The notes beneath the pieces were generated by a model. The model saw only the letters and a program-made list of their open reading frames with translations, made no database searches and was not told where the DNA came from. A stretch of DNA of 64,000 bases, from contig CAXKWD010000003.1 of assembly GCA_964059195.1 (NCBI GenBank), positions 22,054,606-22,118,605 of the forward strand, in the 5' to 3' direction. Position numbers and translations under genes: made by a program. Within the stretch, counting starts at the first letter, position 1; each line of letters starts with the position of its first letter. This document shows, in pieces, positions 57,098 to 64,000 of this stretch. The DNA is from Ectobius pallidus (Eukaryota > Arthropoda > Insecta > Blattodea > Ectobiidae).

Positions 57098-57614
57098 AAG
57101 TGTCAGTATGTACTTTATGAGATTGTGTGGGGGACGGGAGAATGTCTGCCTGTCTGTCCGTGTGTCTGTATGCGCGGTAACTCGAATACGCTTTGACGGA
57201 TTTTCATGAAACTTGGTACACGCATTTATAACATCCAGGGGAAGAAGCCTTTTGATATTGAACCAAATCAATTATCCTGTCCCGGAGTAATGCCTATTTT
57301 ATGGTAATGTATTAGAAAGAATTTATCAAATGGAAGTCAGTTCTCGTAACAACATATTGTTTTACAGTGTTCATATACGGCTTTTGAAATTGCAATACAG
57401 TTAGCTTTTAAAAATAACACTAACCACATATTCCTTCACATATGCTTATCAAACTAGACCTTTGTTCTTCTGTAAGCCCTGCTTAAAGAATCGAACTGGA
57501 GCTTAATTCGGAAATTGATTTAAAAAATCTTAGCCTATTTTCTGCATATCACAATTGTAATTATCTCTGATTAAACAAAAGCATTCTGGCACTTTGTTAC
57601 ATCAGTTTACCTGA
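57098..57614 (-). mobile_element. MITE family M1, copy 5
   Basis: Starts agtgtcagtatgtactttat and ends cattctggcactttgttac, cagtttacctga. Its left end lies 93 nt upstream (gene sense) of the exon A acceptor. Same orientation as copy 4 on the other side of that exon. Confidence 0.75.
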
Positions 57615-57788
57615 CTATTGTAACCCAATTTTGGTATAAGCTATAGCGTGGTAGTGCTACGGTTTAATACATAATATAACATTTACAAAACAAATTTTAT
57701 TTTAGTAGAAAAACCTACAATGAGTGTAAACAGAAAACCTACTAATAGGCTACTCGTATCTGCTATCCTTCTACTGTAATATAAACTA

Positions 57789-58649
57789 CTAGCTTAAAAG
57801 ACCCGGTGTCGCCCGGGTTTTGTATTTTGTAATTGGAAATTAACTTATGAAGGATTTTCAATTTTAAATTCTAGGTCCTTATATAGGCATTTATAATTTG
57901 AAATAGGAAGAACGACTTATTACACTCAAACTATTCCCTCAGAAAACGCTTGATATAATTTTTTATGGCTCATAGAGGATCTAGAATTTTGCATCCCATC
58001 GCTTGTACAGTGCACAGCAAGCCTGGTAGAGGTTTAAATAAGAAGAAACAGAAATTCCTGTAACATTAAATTGTAATATCGAGGCGGGAAATTTCCCACT
58101 CTTATGTTACCATAAAGCCGTTTTGGAGATGAAATTAAACAGAAAGCATTATCACTTTCATACTTTTCTCTCCAAAAACTTGCGATATAATATAATAATA
58201 TACACATTACCATACCTCGTTTTGTTTTCTCTATGTCCAGGGTAGAGAAAGTTATGTGATTCCATTATTTTAGTGGATTTCATTCTGTAATATTTATTTA
58301 TAACATGAATTATTTTGATAACTTCTCTTATTTCTCAAAAGTGCATTTCAATTGTTTTTTCCAAGCCCATCATATAAAATTTGGCAACAATATATTCTGT
58401 GATTTGGAATGGATAATTCTATGTAAAAAGGGGTTAAGTATTCTCAAAAACATTTAATTTTTGGCATTTAGAATCAGAATTTTTCAAAATCCTTTCTTAG
58501 TGAGCACCTACATTATGAAGCGAAGGTACTGTCAAAATTCCAAGTCTCTACCTGTTATAGTTTAGGCTGTACGTTGATTCCTGTCATTCAGTCAATCAGT
58601 CAGTCATTCATTCAGTCAGTCAGGACAAAGCCTTTTATATATATAGAGA
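57789..58649 (-). mobile_element. Non-autonomous Helitron, complete
   Basis: On minus it begins TCTCTATATATATAAAAGGC after an A and ends with a CCCGGGCGACACCGGG hairpin, TCTTTTAAG and CTAG before a T. Canonical Helitron ends and A/T target; 861 bp, no Rep/helicase frame. Confidence 0.85.
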
Positions 58650-58827
58650 TTGAAGTTAAGACTATAGTTAAATATACCTGTAGAATAATATAATAATATA
58701 ATATTTTTGCATTGACTTTGTTTCTTCTTTAAGATTTGTAATGTAATTTATACAATTTTCACTATTTTTTGTAATCTATAATGACATTCAGCTAACAAGA
58801 GAACATAAAAATGTTAAAATTGCTTAG

Positions 58828-59091
58828 ACCACTGGTGGTCCGCGAAGATGGTGCATATGGTCCGCAGACATAATTAATTAAAACATATCATAAGAAGTAA
58901 GTGGGAAGAAGTGGGAAGTAAAGAAGTAAAAATTCTTCACATATTTCGTTATAATGACCTATAATTAATACCCCAAATATTAAGAATATAGGCCTTCTTT
59001 TAAAAATGAGATGTAAAATTAGGGGTCCGTAAATTTTCTTAGACATTTTAGTGGTCCTCGGGTTAAAAAAGGTTGAAAAACGCTGGCTTAG
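58828..59091. mobile_element. hAT-type MITE (CAGCGTTTCTCAACC family), copy 2, left end lost
   Basis: Matches 10798-11067 through ccactggtggtccgcgaaga and cctataattaataccccaaa to ggttgaaaaacgctgg. The left inverted repeat is missing. The flanks gcttagac and gcttagat remain. Confidence 0.75.
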
Positions 59092-59872
59092 ATGATAAAG
59101 CATACTTCATTGTTTCCAGAGCATATTTTACGTATTTTAAAGCATATTTGTGTGTATATTTCATCTTCCGGTAGAATACTAACTTACGGCCCATATTCAC
59201 GATATATCGAAGCAAACTAAGGTTGTCAGAAACGTTTGTTTTTTTTTTTTTAATTCAAATAGGCTATGAAATGAACGCAATTTAGGTGCTGTGCTGAAAA
59301 CTTCAAGTACGATATTTACTCTTCAAGAATAAATAAAATTTCACATCTTGTGAGATCAGAGATAGCAGAGTTTGTTCACAAAGCTGACATAATTGGATGT
59401 TGGATGCTTTGTCGAATCTTGTAGAACACGGTCCTGATCGTGACTCATAAAGACACGGGGGGCCTCACGCCGTGCGTGCCCAGGTTTGGGGGGGTCGTAG
59501 ATCACATCTCAGATCAGGGATGCTGTAAATTAACGCTTTTGTGTTCTAAGCAATCTCAGTAAACTCTAAAGCGCCTTGTACGACGTTCTTCATTTACCTA
59601 GCTTAATTCTCTGAAAGCACTCCACGTTAGTAGTGAATTTTTTTCGTCATAAGATAACGTAAATGTAGTTCATTCCCTTCTTCGTACTCTGTATTTATCC
59701 TAACGTTGGTTTAATAAACGATTTGTAAAGTGAAAATATTCTGTTAGCGTCTCAGAACGTGACAAGCGCATGTGAAAAGCAATACAGTTCTTCGAAAAAT
59801 TCCTCTTCACTATCTCTTTCTTTGCGGGAGAGCTTTTTAGAAATCTGACATTGTTTTATAACCAGGATTTTT

Positions 59873-60330
59873 AGTTCCTCTGCCCGTACCATGGGTAGGC
59901 CTACTATAGGTAGAGAAAGTGTAGTATTCGTCCCCTCAATTCGAAGTTGAGTTTTTAACACGAATACACGTTTTGAGGTCTCCTGAACACAAAAATACTA
60001 TTTTCGGAAACATGTCTGTCTGTGTCTGTGTGGATGTGTGTTTGTGAACAGCCCAGCTCCAGAACGGAAAAACGTATGAAAACAAAATTTTCTATTTGGG
60101 TCAGGTGCCTTCTGAGAATGTGACACGAAGATTGGAGACAAAATTCTGTTATTTTTTAGACTTTACATGAAAAAAAAAAAAAATAGTTTTTCACATTTTT
60201 CTCGAAAACGATGCTAACGATTTTCTTTAAATTTTGTACATGGGTTGCTTATATGAAGAGCCAAAACTTTAATTAGAAACATTTTTTTCTAAAAAATTAT
60301 CTGAAGGATAGTTATAAGCCATCCTCTCTG
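59873..60330. repeat. Dispersed repeat R2, copy 2
   Basis: gttcctctgcccgtaccatg, aattcgaagttgagttttt and tttaaattttgtacatgggt in the same order as 16225-16930. Confidence 0.65.
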
Positions 60331-61007
60331 GATACGCCAAAGTTCACATGATTTCTTTATATTTTCGTTTAAATGCAGCTACGTAAGTAAAGGAATGTTG
60401 TTTGTATCGTATTTTTTTAAGTTTAGCTGTCGATGATAGTAAATTTTTCAAATGATTTACTATTTAACAAGTTTTTAATACAACTAAATATTATCTTTTT
60501 GACAAAATAAAGGTCTATGAGAGGAAAGAAAATAAGAATTTGAAGAGGAAATAGACGCACAGACAAACACTTCCTATTGTTATATAAGATTCTATGAATA
60601 AAACAGGGGATATAATTTCTATTTAATTGCCAGTAGGATAATTTACTTCATATTAGCTTCCTTATTCGTATTGTTTTGTTACAAATAACTGCATTATAAT
60701 TAGAATTGCGTGAGGAAATTTTAATTAAAAACAACAATTACAGCTTCTGTAACGAAATAATTTGTGTAATATTAACAGATTCAAGATGTATATGGAAGTG
60801 AAGAAACCAGTCTAAATTATTTCACTGTGGCGTGTCTTAATAAAGCCCGGAATCATAGTTGAACTTCCGGTCACAATAAACTTTGGATTGAAGTTCCGCC
60901 TGACAGTTAAAACAATGTAAATATGAAAGGTATGTGTATATTATTTCGTGACGCGTGATATTTGTAACACTAATTAATTTCTCTTCAATTTAAGTAATTT
61001 TCTTTAA

Positions 61008-62095
61008 GGGGGACATACAGCTTTCGGTGAAATTCTTAGGTGAGAAATAGGTGAATTTCATTATTCTTTTCTCAGCAAAGAATTGTTCTACAATCTTGCA
61101 ATCTGACATACTCTTTATTGACTAATTCTATAATTGCATACTATTTCCAAATTCATAGGCGTAACCAGGCCGACCATATGGGGGGGTTATAACATCCGCG
61201 GGGTCTGGAGGTATGGAATACCCCACAGGGAGAGAGGGGTATGGATTACCCCCCAGGGAGAGGGGGTCCGGGGGTCCCCCCCGTAAAATTTTAAAAATTA
61301 AAATGCAAAATAACGAGTTTGAAGCTTCCGGGGATTGCCCCGGAAAATTTTAAAAATTAAGACGCAAAATAACGAGTTTTAAGCTTCCCACGCTTTATAC
61401 TTGTATTAAGTAATTTATGGGCAGACTTAAAAAAAATTATACAATTTTTCTTTTTTTAATCAATGGGGGGGGGTTCAAACCCCCAAAATCCCCCCTCGGT
61501 ACGCCTATGTCCAAATTAATCAGTTACGGATAGTTATCGTTTTCAAATGGCAGCCACGGTTTCATGCACCGAAGTGCCGTTTTCTTGATAACTTACACAG
61601 TATCAATATTGTGAGTTATTATTTTTCTGTATAATTGTTTATATATTATGAAAAACATTATCTATAATAATCAATCATTTAACATTAATCGTTAATATTT
61701 TTTAAATATGTATATTTTAATGAAAAATAAAAGTTAAAAATTGATTTCTTAAAAAAATACTTATACTGTAGATATTCCAAAGATTGTAGATGGTGTTATT
61801 CGAGTGTTGTTTGGAAATAAATAGAAAAAATAATCACTAAAAAATATTGCTATTTGTGGAAATTATCACGGAAACAGCATTTTAGTGCACGAAACGTGGC
61901 TGCCATGTTGTAACGATAATTACCCATAGCTGTAACAGTTTGATTAATTTTGAAAATAGTATGCAATTGTAAAAGTAGTCAATAAAGAGGACGTCAGATT
62001 GCAAGGTTGGAGAGCAAAATTCATTGCTGAGAAAAAATAATAATGAAATTCACCTATTTCTCACCTGTGAATTTCACCGAAAGCTGTATGTCCCT
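61008..62095. mobile_element. Foldback family F2, copy 2, with nested hAT insertion
   Basis: The left end gggggacatacagctttcgg mirrors the right end ccgaaagctgtatgtccct. Inner arms as in 12846-13737. Interrupted by the small element at 61154-61509. Confidence 0.75.
61154..61509. mobile_element. Small hAT-type element nested in F2
   Basis: Ends CATAGGCGTA and TACGCCTATG, flanked by a perfect 8-bp duplication tccaaatt (61146-61153 and 61510-61517). The inside is unusually rich in G and C runs. Confidence 0.88.
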
Positions 62096-62784
62096 GCAAC
62101 GACAGAATTTAATGCAGAGAGGATTATTGAAAATATGTGACAAATGAAATGCAAATTAGCTTCCGCTTGAATCGAATGTAGGTGAATGGTTTAATTGGCA
62201 TGAGAGAAACGTTGCACACGACTACAAGGGAACGGATACTGTATGTAAGCGTGACTGATTCGCCATTGATACTGATGCTTTCAATTAGTGACTCATAAAA
62301 TAGTCTTCCTTAGCTCTGATGCAACGAAAACCATATTGGCCTAAATCTTATTAAGTTACTACTAGTGCCAGCATTAATATCCTATCTCACCATCAAAAGT
62401 TTTTACTTTCATTGTCTATTGAGAGTTTGATCTTTAGCGTAGTTTGTAAACTACTGGACTCCAGTAGTAGTAGAATTGTAGAGCAGAGTATTCAATATTT
62501 TCTGTAGAAATTTGATGTGCGTTTTTCTGTAGAAGAGAGTATATATATAGTTTTGAATGTTTATTACAATCTGTATAATATTAAATTAAAATAAAGTTAA
62601 AATAAAATAAAATCTTAGCAGATTACGTCCTGGTGTAGTAGCCTAGACACCAGGATCTAATCGAAAAGATTTATTTTATTTATTATTTTATTTTGATCTT
62701 TAGTAGCCTATAAGTAACATAAAATTCATTATAGGCCTACTGTTTATTTATTTTTACTGTCGATCGCAAGGCATTCTCTTCCAA

Positions 62785-63105
62785 AAACTAAAAAACTGAA
62801 ATCATCCCTGAAGGGACTAAGCCTATTGCCCGACCGCTCAGTCATTTACCATAGACAAATGGCAGGATTGGGGGTATGTGGTCAGCATGCCGACTCCCAT
62901 GGCCGTTAAAGGTTGTTTCCATGACCGGTGCCGCTACTTTTTTTATCAAGTAGCTTCTCATTGGGTATCATGAGGCTGATTACACCCCGTTCCAGACCTC
63001 CGTACCTGAGAAAGAGGAGAGGAAGTACCGGGGATCAAACCCGGGTCTGCGGATCTGTAGCTAGCTACGATAATGATGAGACTACGCAAGCCGTCCCTTC
63101 TCTTC
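62785..63105 (-). mobile_element. tRNA-derived SINE family S2, copy 3
   Basis: gaagggactaagcctattgc, gtcagcatgccgactcccat, catgaggctgattacacccc and the minus B-box (gatcaaacccggg complement). The most complete of the three copies. Confidence 0.75.
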
Positions 63106-63254
63106 TACTCCAGAATAAGAACTATAAATTGTATGTAAGAACAGAATATTCCAATAAAAATTAATGAAATTACTATAACAACAACAAGAGAACTGTCGTA
63201 GCATTAAAGAAACAGATGGGAGAATGTGGAATAATGGATCCAAGAGTTCGTTTT

Positions 63255-63810
63255 AAAAAAAAATCCGTTTAGGCAGGCTTACAGGCTGAGGTAGATTTTT
63301 AAGTGTTATAGTTTTTCAAACATTCAAATCTCACCTTATATGAAAGGAATCGAGAAACTGGTTATTGATTTGTAGAGTATACTCATCAAGAGCTTTTCAA
63401 TGATACCCCAAAAGACGTGGTTTCAAAAATTTCGAATTTCCATCCCCCATCCCCACTCGTACCCCCAGAACCCCCGAATCGTTGGTGTCACTGTGAACTC
63501 CATAGGGAGTACTCTAATTTATTCAAACAAAGTTTCCTTCTATACTTCATAGGGGCCGAGATAGAAATTTTTCAAAACCTCAACCCCCTCCCCCGACCCT
63601 CCCCCTTGGGCAAATTTTGCTCATTAATGAACTTGTCCGAACTATCGGGCCTAGAAATAACATAATAAAATTTGGTTCAAATATCTTCAAAATTACGGCC
63701 GCTACTGTGTAAAAATATATAGATAGGCTATATACATTTTCGGTGGTTTCGGATTTAGGGAAGCATGAAACGTAAAGATATGAAATAATTTTTCGAAAGT
63801 CATGACATGG
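63255..63810. repeat. Dispersed repeat R1, copy 2
   Basis: tttcgaatttccatccccca, gaatcgttggtgtcactgtg and tgaacttgtccgaactatcg in the same order as copy 1, without the long AT run. Confidence 0.7.
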
Positions 63811-63825
63811 TACCGATCCCAATAG

Positions 63826-64000
63826 GCAGGCCCGAGGAGAGGGAGGGGCAGCCGGGGCTGCAGCCCCGGGGTCCGGACCCCAAAGGGGGCCCGGCCGACC
63901 GGGTTTTATTTTTTGATTTCTAAATTTACGCTAAAATAAAATTGTTTATAAGTCAATAAACAGCTTAAGTTGTGTTTTAAGTTGTGTGTTTATTTTATCT
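63826..64000. other. GC-rich element start, cut by window end
   Basis: A sharp switch to GC-rich sequence (ggggctgcagccccggggtc, a near-palindrome) then back to AT-rich. It looks like the end of a repeat, but the other end is outside the window. Confidence 0.45.

Larger units (their letters stand above)
57006..64000 (-). other. Upstream sas intron or 5' region, no exon recognised
   Basis: Apart from the mobile elements listed separately, no open segment with splice borders and phase 1 exit was found that could supply the codon before exon A. The preceding exon is therefore either very short or beyond the window. Confidence 0.55.

Noticed and set aside
57041..57271. Possible upstream sas exon
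   Set aside because: The frame lies in MITE M1 copy 5 sequence and has no acceptor/donor pair with matching phase.

Overview
This is an animal (insect) genomic window. It is AT-rich and loaded with transposable elements. The long introns with GT-AG borders, the tRNA-derived SINEs, mariner, hAT and Helitron remnants, and the one gene present suggest a large-genome polyneopteran such as a cockroach; the species is inference. No bacterial-type operon, CRISPR array or rRNA was seen.

One gene accounts for all convincing host coding sequence. It lies on the minus strand and I can rebuild 15 exons from 57005 down to the stop codon at 3361. All 14 internal junctions keep the reading frame and the exons sum to 4286 nt, about 1427 residues. 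In order the protein has a Ser/Thr-rich mucin-like stretch, VWC1, VWC2, FN3-1, VWC3, VWC4, a 420-residue His/Pro/Gln-rich linker, an 18-residue micro-exon, FN3-2, FN3-3, FN3-4, one transmembrane helix and a short tail with an NPSY motif. This matches Stranded at second (Sas), an epidermal cell-surface receptor. The start codon, signal peptide and upstream exons lie beyond the right edge.

Layout: 1-3360 is 3' flank with a tRNA-like foldback. 3361-22766 holds exons 15 to 8 with Helitrons, hAT elements and other foldbacks in the introns. 22767-37216 is one 14.4-kb intron holding two mariner-tail foldbacks, a LINE reverse transcriptase and a 3.23-kb unit in three near-identical tandem copies that duplicates the 3' end of the linker exon. 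37217-43487 holds the linker and VWC3/4 exons. 43488-57005 holds exons 4 to 1. 57006-64000 is upstream intron made mostly of repeats.

The most unusual features are the tandem triplication, whose middle copy looks like the product of an unequal crossover, and the many palindromic or foldback elements, at least three of which are built from the 3' ends of mariner transposase genes. All calls come from reading the sequence; no search or alignment program was run.
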